A stretch of DNA of 64,000 bases from Beggiatoa alba B18LD (GTDB lineage: Bacteria > Pseudomonadota > Gammaproteobacteria > Beggiatoales > Beggiatoaceae), in contig NZ_JH600070.1 in assembly GCF_000245015.1 (NCBI RefSeq), positions 4,162,780-4,226,779 on the forward strand, given 5' to 3'. Every line of letters begins with the position of its first letter. Positions within the stretch are counted from its first letter, which is position 1. The notes beneath the pieces are model-generated. The model was given only the letters and a program-made list of their open reading frames with translations. It was not told the DNA's origin and did no database searches. Positions 1 through 8,416 of the stretch are shown in pieces. A program made the translations under genes and the position numbers.

Positions 1-240
1 TTTAACCTGAGTTCGGCGAGTTTCTTTTAAAAAAGACAACAGCTTGTCTGAATCAGGATTTTCAGGATTAAAAGATTGTCTGAATCAGAATTTTCAGAAT
101 TAAAAAGACAAGAAAATTAAAAGAATAAAAAATTATGTTTTTAATTCTGCTAATTCTGTGAATTCTGATTCAGACAAAAAAAGACCTGCTAGGTTTTGAA
201 AACCTAGCAGGTCTCTGTTTTTTTATAAAATTTGCAAAAC
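1..240. repeat. Family R dispersed inverted-repeat element, copy 1
   Basis: The copy opens with the arm CTGAGTTCGGCGAG followed by AAAGACAACAGCTTGTC. It continues through AT-rich direct and inverted tracts of the type TCTGAATCAGAATTTTCAG and ends with the hairpin GACCTGCTAGGTTTT/AAAACCTAGCAGGTC at about 181-213. Read on the minus strand the hairpin is followed by a T run, so it can terminate the kinase gene whose stop is at 262. The same modules recur at least eight more times in this window. It contains no ORF. Confidence 0.85.
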
Positions 241-261
241 AGGGGGAGTAATTCAGACAAA

Positions 262-1410
262 CTATTGCCTTTGATTCATTGCTAACATTTCCGTATTACG
301 TGGTAGTTGCACAGTGAATATACTGCCTTTATCTAAGACGCTTTTAACGTGAATATTCCCATTCATTGCTTGACAAAGTTGCTTACAGAGGGTTAAGCCG
401 ATGCCTGAACCTTCATAGCGACGTGTGTAAGAGTTATCAACTTGGTTAAAGGCTTCAAAAATACTGAGTAATTTATCACGGGGAATACCAATACCTGTGT
501 CGCGTACTTGTAAAAAAACCGATTCCGCTTTAATTCTAACCGCTAGAGTAATTTTTCCTTGTTGAGTGAATTTCACCGCATTCGACAAAAGATGTTGCAA
601 GATTTGTCTAACACGGGTGATATCCGCAAACATCATCCCCGTTTTATTGTTGCAACGTACCATTAATTGTTTTTCTCCAAGTGTTGGCTGTATTAAATTC
701 ACGACTTCAGTAATCAAGTCATAGATAACAAAAGCACTCGGCTTTAATTCTAACGTGGCGGTTTCAATTTTAGACACGTCTAAAATGTCACTGACTAACC
801 GCAATAAGTGTTCACCTGCTAATTGAATTTCTTTAACTTCTTCTGCTAGTTCTATATGTGAACATTCAATTAAATCTTTTTGTACCAGATAGCTATAACC
901 TAAAATGGCATTTAAAGGGGTTAGCAATTCATGACTCATTTTTGCTAAAAAAGAACTTTTTGCTCGATTTGCCATTTCTGCAACAATACGTGCTGTGTCG
1001 GCAGATTCTTTTGCATGCATTAATTCTGCTTCTATCCGTAAACGCTCTTGAATTTCTAGTTGTAATTGCTGATTTTTAGCCGCTAATTCTTGTGTTCGTT
1101 CAATAACTTTTTGTTCTAAATTATTTTGTGATTCTACTAACTGCATTTCAAATAAATCAGCATGTTCTGTCACAACATCTAATGATATTTCTAATTTTTT
1201 CTTAGTATTGTTCAATCCTTCTATTTGTTGGCGTAATTTTTCTGTTTCAGTAACAGCAACGCCTTGTTTTGCTAGGCTTTGCTCTAATCGAACGGATAAT
1301 TGTTCTTCAAGCTGCTGTTTTTCAAGCATGACATCATGTAATTTATTTTGTAATTCGTCGATTTGTTCGAGTAAGGCTTGCTGGTTCTTTGTAGAAAAAT
1401 TGCCCAACAT
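262..1410 (-). CDS. Cytoplasmic sensor histidine kinase with long N-terminal coiled coil
   Basis: 382 aa. Residues about 10-150 are rich in Gln, Leu and Glu and look like a continuous coiled coil without a membrane segment or PAS domain. A HisKA domain follows with phospho-acceptor His160 in KMSHELLTPLNAILGYS; the usual HELRTPLN motif carries Leu for Arg. The HATPase domain shows the N box (HLLSNAVKFT), G1 (VRDTGIGIP), F box (IFEAFNQ) and G2 (GSGIGLTL). There is no receiver domain, so the phosphate must pass to a separate protein. It lies 52 bp downstream of the STAS protein gene on the same strand and probably belongs to the same operon. Signal and partner cannot be read from the sequence. 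Confidence 0.88.
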   Translation of the reverse strand: MLGNFSTKNQQALLEQIDELQNKLHDVMLEKQQLEEQLSVRLEQSLAKQGVAVTETEKLRQQIEGLNNTKKKLEISLDVVTEHADLFEMQLVESQNNLEQKVIERTQELAAKNQQLQLEIQERLRIEAELMHAKESADTARIVAEMANRAKSSFLAKMSHELLTPLNAILGYSYLVQKDLIECSHIELAEEVKEIQLAGEHLLRLVSDILDVSKIETATLELKPSAFVIYDLITEVVNLIQPTLGEKQLMVRCNNKTGMMFADITRVRQILQHLLSNAVKFTQQGKITLAVRIKAESVFLQVRDTGIGIPRDKLLSIFEAFNQVDNSYTRRYEGSGIGLTLCKQLCQAMNGNIHVKSVLDKGSIFTVQLPRNTEMLAMNQRQ

Positions 1411-1462
1411 AATGGCGTGACCTAGTGGATGTGGAGTGGAGAGGGGGATAAGGCGGGGGAGG

Positions 1463-1819
1463 TTAAGCTAATTTTTCCTGCAAACTTGGCATCAGGCGTT
1501 GTAAGTTAATGGATAACTTTCTTTGCCATGTTGTTGTTTGGGTAATTAATAAGATTACTTCTGTTTTTAGTTGTTTTACTTCAGTGATATACATGACAAA
1601 CTTTGTCATCATATTGATGCCTGAGCTATTGATAAATTGCAGTTGACGAATGTCTATGGTTAAGGGGTTGATGGTTTGCTCTTCAGCAGCGGTTTTCATC
1701 AATTCTAAGATGGGTTCATAAGCGGATGTCCCGTTTAACATAAAAGAACCGCTAAATATTATATTGGCTTGTTCTGGCTGATAAACAACCATGTATTTAT
1801 CATCTTTGATGGTATTCAT
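1463..1819 (-). CDS. STAS-like regulator (slr1659-type)
   Basis: 118 aa from the ATG at 1819, which has AAGGATG just upstream. An upstream in-frame start at 1858 would add 13 residues and overlap the preceding gene, so 1819 is preferred. The fold pattern is that of an anti-sigma-antagonist/STAS domain: a beta strand with IIFSGSFMLNG, then LTIDIRQLQFINSSGINMMTKF, where the Ser-Ser-Gly positions match the phosphorylatable region. NCBI names a family of this type slr1659 and its usual partner slr1658, and the partner is the next gene upstream. Probable role: partner-switching regulation downstream of the ATPase-domain protein. The target is unknown. Confidence 0.72.
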   Translation of the reverse strand: MNTIKDDKYMVVYQPEQANIIFSGSFMLNGTSAYEPILELMKTAAEEQTINPLTIDIRQLQFINSSGINMMTKFVMYITEVKQLKTEVILLITQTTTWQRKLSINLQRLMPSLQEKLA

Positions 1820-1838
1820 TATGCATCCTTTTAGCCTT

Positions 1839-2471
1839 TTACAATGGTTGCTCTGCATTCAGTGTAACCATGGTTGTAATATTTATAATATTCATATCTA
1901 ACTCATTTGGTTGAAATTTCCAACCTAATTTTGCAGCATGGTCGCAAATCATGCTTAAAAGTCCTAAGCCTGAATAGTCAGTTTGATAATTATTCAAGCT
2001 GTTTCGCATGGTTTGCAGATAAAGTTCAGCAGTATCATTAGTTAATAATTTTTCTATATAACGTTCTAACTTGGTTGCTTGCATCAGTGTAGCGCAATTG
2101 CTGACGCTAAAAATAATTTTATCGCTATGTAGGGATAGCACAATACTTGCGGTACTTTTACGAAAAGGTATCGATTCATCTTGAAATTTCATTGCATTTT
2201 CTAGCAGTTCATTTGCGACATATTTAACAGAATTACGCAAATTATCAACTAAGTAATTATCAATATTTTCTATTATATCTTCCTGTTTACTGATATAAAA
2301 AACGCGGAAATAGTTCGCAATAAAGTCAGCGGACAAGCCATTATTTTCCCAGCGTTTTTTTAGTGGCGCATAGGTGGGATAAAAGTTAATAGTCAAAGAT
2401 TCAATGTATTCAGGCAATTTTTCTACAAACTCACCAAATATTTTATAAGTGCTTGCGGTTTGATGCTGCAT
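1839..2471 (-). CDS. ATP-binding regulator (slr1658-type, HATPase-like)
   Basis: 210 aa from the ATG at 2471, which has GAGAG seven bases upstream. A TTG at 2501 would add ten residues but has no ribosome binding site. The middle of the protein contains the N-box-like NELLENAMKF of GHKL ATPases, and a Gly-rich SGLGLLSM segment near the C terminus could be the remaining nucleotide loop. No histidine phospho-acceptor domain is seen, so it resembles an anti-sigma-type or slr1658-family ATPase rather than a kinase of the classical kind. It lies 19 bp upstream of the STAS gene, the usual pairing. Assignment rests on the motif and neighbour. Confidence 0.68.
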   Translation of the reverse strand: MQHQTASTYKIFGEFVEKLPEYIESLTINFYPTYAPLKKRWENNGLSADFIANYFRVFYISKQEDIIENIDNYLVDNLRNSVKYVANELLENAMKFQDESIPFRKSTASIVLSLHSDKIIFSVSNCATLMQATKLERYIEKLLTNDTAELYLQTMRNSLNNYQTDYSGLGLLSMICDHAAKLGWKFQPNELDMNIINITTMVTLNAEQPL

Positions 2472-2702
2472 AGAAAAATCTCTCAGCAATGAAGTGCTCA
2501 ATGTGATGTGTTAAAACCGACAGGGCTTGCTTTAAAAGATAAACCTAACAGCGTTTATTGTTAAGCGGGGCTATGACAATCGTTGTTAGGTGAATGTGGT
2601 TTATTTGTGAGGGTAAGACCAGAGTGAACCTGCTTTTACTATTTAGCATTAGCAGCATTTACTCTGAAAGCGGTTTCATCACTGATTGAGATTTTTTTGA
2701 AA

Positions 2703-4622
2703 TTAAGCAGATTGTCTATTGTGTACCACTTGCCATTTTTTATTTTTTAATAGATAGGTTTGGGTTTTGGTTTTGCCTTTTAAGTCGAGCGTGCCACGAC
2801 TGGTGAATAAGTATTCTTGGCGTAGCAGTTGGTATGTTGTTTCGCTGACTTGAATACAGCCTGCTAATCCTGTGGATTCCATTTGGCTGGCGATGTTGAC
2901 CGTGTCGCCCCATAAGTCATAGTTGAAGCGTTTAGTGCCAATCACACCCGCAACAACTGCGCCTGAGTGTATGCCAATTCGCACATCAAAATTTTCGCCA
3001 ATGACGGCACGGAATTGACGAACTGCGTCACGCATGTCGAGTGCCATATCGGCAATGGCTTGGGCATGGTCAAGACGAGCGGTGGGTACACCACCTGCAA
3101 CCATGTAGGCATCCCCGATGGTTTTAATTTTCTCTAAGCGATAGGCTTCAGCTAATTTGTCAAAGGTGTTAAAAATTTGGTTGAGTAAATCCACGTATTC
3201 TTGAGGGGGTAAACGGTGGGTTAAGTTGGTAAAGCCTACTAAATCAGCAAATAAAACCGTACTTTCTTCTACATATTCTGCTTGTAATGGTTTGCCTGCT
3301 TTCACTTGTTTTGCAATAGGGGTAGGCAGCACTGTGGTTAATAAACGTTCTGTGAGTTGTTTTTCTTGGCGGATATTGTCTTCTAATTGTTTCCGTTCGC
3401 TGATGTCTTCGACAATGCCTTCGTAGTAGAGTAAGTCGCCATTAGGATTACGCACTGCGTGTATATTTTCACGAATCCATGCGGTTGTGCCTTGTTGGCG
3501 ATAGATTTGTGACTCGTGATTTTTGACGTAATCTTGTTTTTTCAGCAAATGAATGATGTCACTGAGTTGTTCAGGCGCGACATAGCGTTGATAACCTTTA
3601 CTAAAGGCGTGTATCAGTGCGTTTGGGGTTTCGAAGCCGAAAATACGTGCAAGTGCAGGATTGACAGAAAGGTAGTGCCCATCACTGGTACGTTGAAAAA
3701 ATCCTTCTTGGCTGTGTTCAAAAAGGCTTTGTAGTTGTTGCTGTGCTTGTTGGGCATTGCGTTGGTAAATACGGAATTTATGGCTAAAAAAACCAAGAAT
3801 AATCAGTAGGATTGAGATTATTAGCGCGACGAGATAATACTCGTATTGTTTAACACGTTCTTGTGCTTGTTGGTAGTAATGTGAATAAGCGGTAAACAAA
3901 GGTTCTGTGTAGTAATCGGCGGGAAGGGTTACTAATTCTTGCAGTTGTTCATCTAAGGCAGGTTTATTCATTAAAATCAGTTGGACATGTTGATGTAAGC
4001 GGTTGACATCATCCATTGTGCCTTGTGTTGGGTCATTAGTGCGTGAATCTAGCAGTAATGTTTCTAGCTCGCTGACGGTATTTTCTATCGTATGTTTTAA
4101 GGCTTCATTGGGGCTGGTGTTGTAATACAGGATATCACGGCGCAGTTGTTCCAGATTTGAATCAATCAGCAGGGAGTTTTTACGCTGACTAAGTTTAAGT
4201 TTGAGTTCATTAATAAAGGTCGGAAAGTAGAAAAATGAGCCTTTATAGCTGGCATCTAAAGATTTAAAAGATTCTAATAATTGCTTTTTTTGTTTAACAC
4301 TGGCTTGCTGTTCTTCTAAATAGCGAGCGAGTTGTAAAGTTTCTGTCGCGGTTAAAAAACGCGGATAGTGTTGCAAATCATTTAATAATTCAGTCAATTG
4401 ATTGAGCGATTTATTCAAGTCATCATAATGATTAACAATGCCATAACGCACTTTTAAAACGTCTTGGTTTAAGGTTGCATAACCTGCCTTTAACAAGCGG
4501 GCATTGCTGATGAATTGCTCATGTTCTGTATGATTAATTGCTTGAATATTAGCCCAAAAAAAGGCAATTAATAGTATTGTGCCAATGACAAAAACGCTAT
4601 TGCGGACGAATGCCAGTATCAT
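2703..4622 (-). CDS. Membrane PAS-adenylate/guanylate cyclase
   Basis: 639 aa. A membrane helix lies at about 7-27, then a helical extracytoplasmic region of about 230 residues (resembling DAHL-type all-helical sensors), then a second helix near 262-282. A PAS domain (LFEHSQEGFFQ) with PAC segment follows, then a class III nucleotide cyclase domain. The cyclase domain has metal-binding Asp in VLFADLVGFTNLT and IKTIGDAYMVAGG and the late motif YDLWGDTVNIASQMES. It would make cAMP or cGMP in the cytoplasm in response to a periplasmic cue. Its ATG overlaps the stop of the di-heme peroxidase gene by four bases, so the two are translationally coupled. Substrate base is not certain from sequence. 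Confidence 0.9.
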   Translation of the reverse strand: MILAFVRNSVFVIGTILLIAFFWANIQAINHTEHEQFISNARLLKAGYATLNQDVLKVRYGIVNHYDDLNKSLNQLTELLNDLQHYPRFLTATETLQLARYLEEQQASVKQKKQLLESFKSLDASYKGSFFYFPTFINELKLKLSQRKNSLLIDSNLEQLRRDILYYNTSPNEALKHTIENTVSELETLLLDSRTNDPTQGTMDDVNRLHQHVQLILMNKPALDEQLQELVTLPADYYTEPLFTAYSHYYQQAQERVKQYEYYLVALIISILLIILGFFSHKFRIYQRNAQQAQQQLQSLFEHSQEGFFQRTSDGHYLSVNPALARIFGFETPNALIHAFSKGYQRYVAPEQLSDIIHLLKKQDYVKNHESQIYRQQGTTAWIRENIHAVRNPNGDLLYYEGIVEDISERKQLEDNIRQEKQLTERLLTTVLPTPIAKQVKAGKPLQAEYVEESTVLFADLVGFTNLTHRLPPQEYVDLLNQIFNTFDKLAEAYRLEKIKTIGDAYMVAGGVPTARLDHAQAIADMALDMRDAVRQFRAVIGENFDVRIGIHSGAVVAGVIGTKRFNYDLWGDTVNIASQMESTGLAGCIQVSETTYQLLRQEYLFTSRGTLDLKGKTKTQTYLLKNKKWQVVHNRQSA

Positions 4623-5635
4623 AATGGCTTACCTTGATATTCCCCTGTAAGGGTTTGTAAAAAAGAGACAATTAATTTAATTTGTTCGTTGGTTAAAGGT
4701 CGTCCCAACTGATAACGTGCCATGATTGCAACAACATCTGCTAGGTTATTGACACTACCATCGTGTAAATATGGCGCAGTGTTGGCGATATTGCGTAAAC
4801 TTGGCACGCGAAACACATACCTATCAACATCCTGTCCTGTTAAATTAAATCGTCCGTTATCCAATACACGATAATCACGTTCTGCAAAATAGTCGCTTGT
4901 TAATCCCATCTTTTGCAACAAATTCCCCCCGATATTGATACCTTGATGACAGCCTACACAACCAACTTGTTTAAAGAGTTGATAACCTTCCATTTCTTTA
5001 TCAGTCAGTGCTTGTAAATCGCCCCGCAAGAATTTATCAAAACGAGCATTAGGGGTATAAATTGATTTTAAAAAGTGCGTGAGGGCTTCTTTAATAGTGA
5101 CTTCGTTCAGCCTTGCATTAGGATAAACCCGTTTAAAGGCTTCTGCATAATCAATATATTGTTGTAATTCAGTAGCTAAAGATTGCCAGTCGGTCGCTAG
5201 TTTATCAGGTGCATGTATGCTGTTGTCGATTTCGTCGCCGAGCTGTTCTGTCCGACCATCCCAGTTAAAAAAGACATTAAAACCAATATTATATAAAGTC
5301 GGAATATTAGTGCCATTGAATTCTGTTGATTTGTATGGCTTATCTTCTGCGGTTAAGGCGTGACAGGAAACACAAGCCATTTTATTGTTTTTGGACAAAC
5401 GCGGGTCATAAAACAATTGTTGCCCTAAACGCACCTTATCGAGATTGAGCGTTAATTGTTCAGGTAATGGCTGAATGGGTTCATTAATGTACGCTTGCAC
5501 ATTTGGCTTATTCAGCGGTTTACTCGTGACTTTATCCGTATTTGACTGGGACAGCCATAAACTCATCCAAATCGCTAATGGTAAGAAACTGAGTAAAAGC
5601 CAGAAAATTTGTCGTATCAATTTCCCTACTTGCAT
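4619..5635 (-). CDS. Di-heme cytochrome c peroxidase, membrane anchored
   Basis: 338 aa. An uncleaved N-terminal helix (about 10-30) would anchor the protein with its catalytic part in the periplasm. Two c-type heme sites are visible: CVSCH at 88-92 and CVGCH at 226-230. The conserved NWDGR segment and the late FRVPSLRNIANTAPYLHDG region are typical of the CcpA/MauG family. The expected reaction is reduction of hydrogen peroxide with electrons from a small cytochrome. It is followed, with a 4-bp overlap, by the membrane cyclase gene, which suggests peroxide or redox handling is tied to cyclic nucleotide signalling. MauG-like protein-modifying activity cannot be excluded. Confidence 0.92.
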   Translation of the reverse strand: MQVGKLIRQIFWLLLSFLPLAIWMSLWLSQSNTDKVTSKPLNKPNVQAYINEPIQPLPEQLTLNLDKVRLGQQLFYDPRLSKNNKMACVSCHALTAEDKPYKSTEFNGTNIPTLYNIGFNVFFNWDGRTEQLGDEIDNSIHAPDKLATDWQSLATELQQYIDYAEAFKRVYPNARLNEVTIKEALTHFLKSIYTPNARFDKFLRGDLQALTDKEMEGYQLFKQVGCVGCHQGINIGGNLLQKMGLTSDYFAERDYRVLDNGRFNLTGQDVDRYVFRVPSLRNIANTAPYLHDGSVNNLADVVAIMARYQLGRPLTNEQIKLIVSFLQTLTGEYQGKPL

Positions 5636-5854
5636 AATGCCAAATTATATAACTAATTTTAAGAAATCGTACTTTAATTCTGTAATTGCATAAATAATGC
5701 CTTGTGTTTAGCCTTAAAAAAAATGAGGTATTATTATGAATAAAGGATTTAAGAAAAGGATTGATAAGGATAGTTTTGTTTAAAGATTTAATTCATTTTT
5801 TATAAAGAAGGGAAAACTCTTCAGCAACACCATTTTTGTGATAGCCAATTTAAG

Positions 5855-6180
5855 ATAACCTGAGTTCGGCGAGATTTTTTTAAAAAGATAACAGCTTGTC
5901 TGGAGAATCCCAATGAAAAACAAGAGAGTAATCTCTGCCAGTCCTTCAAGCCTTTTCGCCTGTTCCGACAGAGCTGCTAGGTTTTTAAAACCTAGCAGGT
6001 CTTTTTTTGTCTGAATCAGAATTCACAGAATTTTCAGAATTAGCAGAATTAAAAACAATTAAAAACATAATTTTTTATTCTTTTAATTTTCTTGTCTTTT
6101 TAATTCTGAAAATTCTGTTAATTCTGAAAATTCTGATTCAGACAATCTTTTAATCCTGAAAATCCTGATTCAGACAGTCT
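5855..6180. repeat. Family R element, copy 2
   Basis: It starts with CTGAGTTCGGCGAG, then a module with CCAGTCCTTCAAGCC, a slightly imperfect GCTGCTAGG hairpin with a T run on the plus side, and long TCTGAATCAG/CTGATTCAGA inverted tracts. It ends on the base before the stop codon of the DUF58 gene. The rest of the 5636-6180 gap (5636-5850) is AT-rich and holds the likely promoter of the peroxidase-cyclase pair; nothing else is recognisable there. Confidence 0.85.
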
Positions 6181-7104
6181 CTATAAATGCGCTTGTTGTC
6201 GTTGAGCGCGTTGGCGTAATCCGTTAAAAACGCCTTGATACACCGCTTCATCTGTGCGTAAACTGAAAAAATCAATTTGTAATTGACGGCTTAATGCTTG
6301 TAATTCTGCACGTTGTTGTTCCCAACTTTGCTGATACGCAGAACAACCCGCAGGGTTATCCGTATCAATCAAAACTTCTTGACCATCAGGGGCTGTAAAG
6401 TAAACCCTTCCTATTGCAGGTAGTTGATAATCAGCAATATCATCGATATTGATTAATACTAATTCATGGCGTTGACGTAGTGCCCGTAAGGCTTGCGCAA
6501 GTTTTTGGCTATTTAAAAGATGTAAATCAGCAATGATAAAAAGTAACGCGCCTGTCTGTTGTTGTCGCTGCAATACTGTTAAGGCTTGTTGTAAGGGTGA
6601 TTCTGATGGAAGAGCAGCAGGGGCAGGGCATGGCTCACTCAACCCTTTGAGAAAATGCCAAAACGCACGTTGTGCATGATTAGGGCGATAAAAACGGGGT
6701 TCCGCATCACTAACAATCAGCCCGCCAACACTGTCCCCATGTCCTTGCGCACTCCAACCCAGTAAGGCAGCAACTCGAGCAGCTTGCACATGTTTAAATG
6801 TGCCACGTGTTCCAAATTGCATCATCGTACTCATGTCCACACAGAATAAAACATGACGTTCACGTTCTTCACGATAGGTTTTTAAATACGGTTTACGTGC
6901 TCGGGCTGTTACACGCCAATCAATATGGCGAATTTCATCCCCATAACGATATTCACGTACTTCATCAAAATCCATTCCTTGACCGCGAAATACAGAAGCA
7001 TATAAGCCACTTAATGGCGTGTGTGTTTTCTGCGCACTGACTAAGCCTACGCTATGTGCTTGATAACGAAGTTGGGCTAATTCATCAAAAGTAGGCATGA
7101 GCAT
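6181..7104 (-). CDS. DUF58 domain protein
   Basis: 307 aa. The diagnostic DUF58 stretch is at about 40-75: FDEVREYRYGDEIRHIDWR followed by TARARKPYLKTYREER. Next comes a vWA-like fold with VLFCVDMSTMM, an altered metal-site motif. These proteins usually sit beside a MoxR AAA ATPase and are thought to help assemble or activate metalloproteins or envelope enzymes. No moxR gene is adjacent here, so this copy is isolated. The ATG at 7104 gives a full family length; an ATG two codons later is equally possible since neither has a clear ribosome binding site. A family R repeat abuts the stop codon. Confidence 0.85.
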   Translation of the reverse strand: MLMPTFDELAQLRYQAHSVGLVSAQKTHTPLSGLYASVFRGQGMDFDEVREYRYGDEIRHIDWRVTARARKPYLKTYREERERHVLFCVDMSTMMQFGTRGTFKHVQAARVAALLGWSAQGHGDSVGGLIVSDAEPRFYRPNHAQRAFWHFLKGLSEPCPAPAALPSESPLQQALTVLQRQQQTGALLFIIADLHLLNSQKLAQALRALRQRHELVLINIDDIADYQLPAIGRVYFTAPDGQEVLIDTDNPAGCSAYQQSWEQQRAELQALSRQLQIDFFSLRTDEAVYQGVFNGLRQRAQRQQAHL

Positions 7105-7289
7105 GATGGATATTGAGCAAGTTGATAAGCGGAGGAGGTAGAAAAATCAGTGTTCAGCGAGGTTGTCTAAACACACTGAAAGTCATATCAATGATAGGAT
7201 ACTCCCGCCTGTTTATGCGACAAGGGGGAGTTTTACAGCTGGATTATTGATTGTGCAACAAGCGGGCGTTGAGAATAAAAATAAAATAA

Positions 7290-8342
7290 CTAGGCTGCCA
7301 TGGTTGCGGAAGGATCATAAGGGAGGTTTAACAGTTGTGCAGTTGCACCGCCTACTTTTTGTAACGAGACGGGGTTACTTTCTGCTTGTTCAATGCTTAA
7401 GACCGCTAAACCAATGTATCCGCCTTCTGGATGTGCTTGTACATTGACTAATTTACCAATGCTTTGCACGTCCATCACGCCATAAAAATCGTCACCAATT
7501 TGGGGCGTACAATCCGCAGGTAAACGAATTAAATATAAACGTTGTTTTAATGTTGCCAAATATTGCATACGGGCGACAATTTCTTGTCCTGCATAACACC
7601 CTTTTTTAAAGTTTATACCACCAATTGCTTGATAATTCAGCATTTGTGGTACGAATTGGTCAGCAAGATTTGTCGTTATTTGTGGAATACCCGCCAAAAT
7701 ATTCAAGAGTTGCCATGCAGAAGAGCCAACAGCACGAACGGATTTAGCGGTGAGGGTTTGCCATGTTTGGCATTGTGTCTCACTATCCGCAATCACTAGA
7801 TAACGTGGGGTTTGTCCTGCAATACGTACAACCGTATATTGCCCTTGTGTAATGCTCATATTGCTTTCTTGCGGAACGGCAAAGCCTAAGGCTTCACTGA
7901 GATATTGCACGCTATGATTTCCCGCAATACTTATACTGACTAATTGTTCTGAGACATCTGTAAATTGTACATCTGCACGTAACACAAACATTTTTAGGCG
8001 TTTCTGCACAGCTTCTAAGCCTTCATAAGGCAGAAAAATTAAATAATCGTTGTTACGCTTTATCAAGTGAAAGGTATAAAGTACACGTCCTTTTGCATTA
8101 CACCACGCACTGAGCTGGCTACGCTGACCGTTGACTTGACGAACATCATTAGTGAATTGTCCTTGTAAAAACTTTTCTGCATCGTTACCTGTCACTTGTA
8201 ACAGTCCATATGCAGATAAGTCCATCAAGACATCTTGTGTTAAAACCGCTTGTTGTTCAACGTTGGGTTGTCCAAAGTTTAAAACGTTGCGAGCATCCCA
8301 TTGCGCCCCTTTTTGTTGTAAAAACTGTGTCCATTGTTCCAT
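7290..8342 (-). CDS. ygfZ: Folate-binding YgfZ protein (Fe-S cluster repair)
   Basis: 350 aa from the ATG at 8342 (MEQWTQFLQQKG). The reading frame is open for 30 further residues upstream, but that extension runs into the chemoreceptor gene and looks non-coding. The signature is NFKKGCYAGQEIVAR near residue 240, containing the invariant Cys of the YgfZ/GcvT-like family. YgfZ uses tetrahydrofolate to support repair or maturation of certain Fe-S enzymes, such as MiaB in E. coli. The gene lies 74 bp downstream of a chemoreceptor gene on the same strand, with no obvious functional link. Confidence 0.9.
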   Translation of the reverse strand: MEQWTQFLQQKGAQWDARNVLNFGQPNVEQQAVLTQDVLMDLSAYGLLQVTGNDAEKFLQGQFTNDVRQVNGQRSQLSAWCNAKGRVLYTFHLIKRNNDYLIFLPYEGLEAVQKRLKMFVLRADVQFTDVSEQLVSISIAGNHSVQYLSEALGFAVPQESNMSITQGQYTVVRIAGQTPRYLVIADSETQCQTWQTLTAKSVRAVGSSAWQLLNILAGIPQITTNLADQFVPQMLNYQAIGGINFKKGCYAGQEIVARMQYLATLKQRLYLIRLPADCTPQIGDDFYGVMDVQSIGKLVNVQAHPEGGYIGLAVLSIEQAESNPVSLQKVGGATAQLLNLPYDPSATMAA

Positions 8343-8416
8343 GATAGCGTGATGTCTGTAAGTTAAAAGTAGAGAATGAAAGGAGTAAATTAAAATATTA
8401 AATAGCGGGAAAGGGA

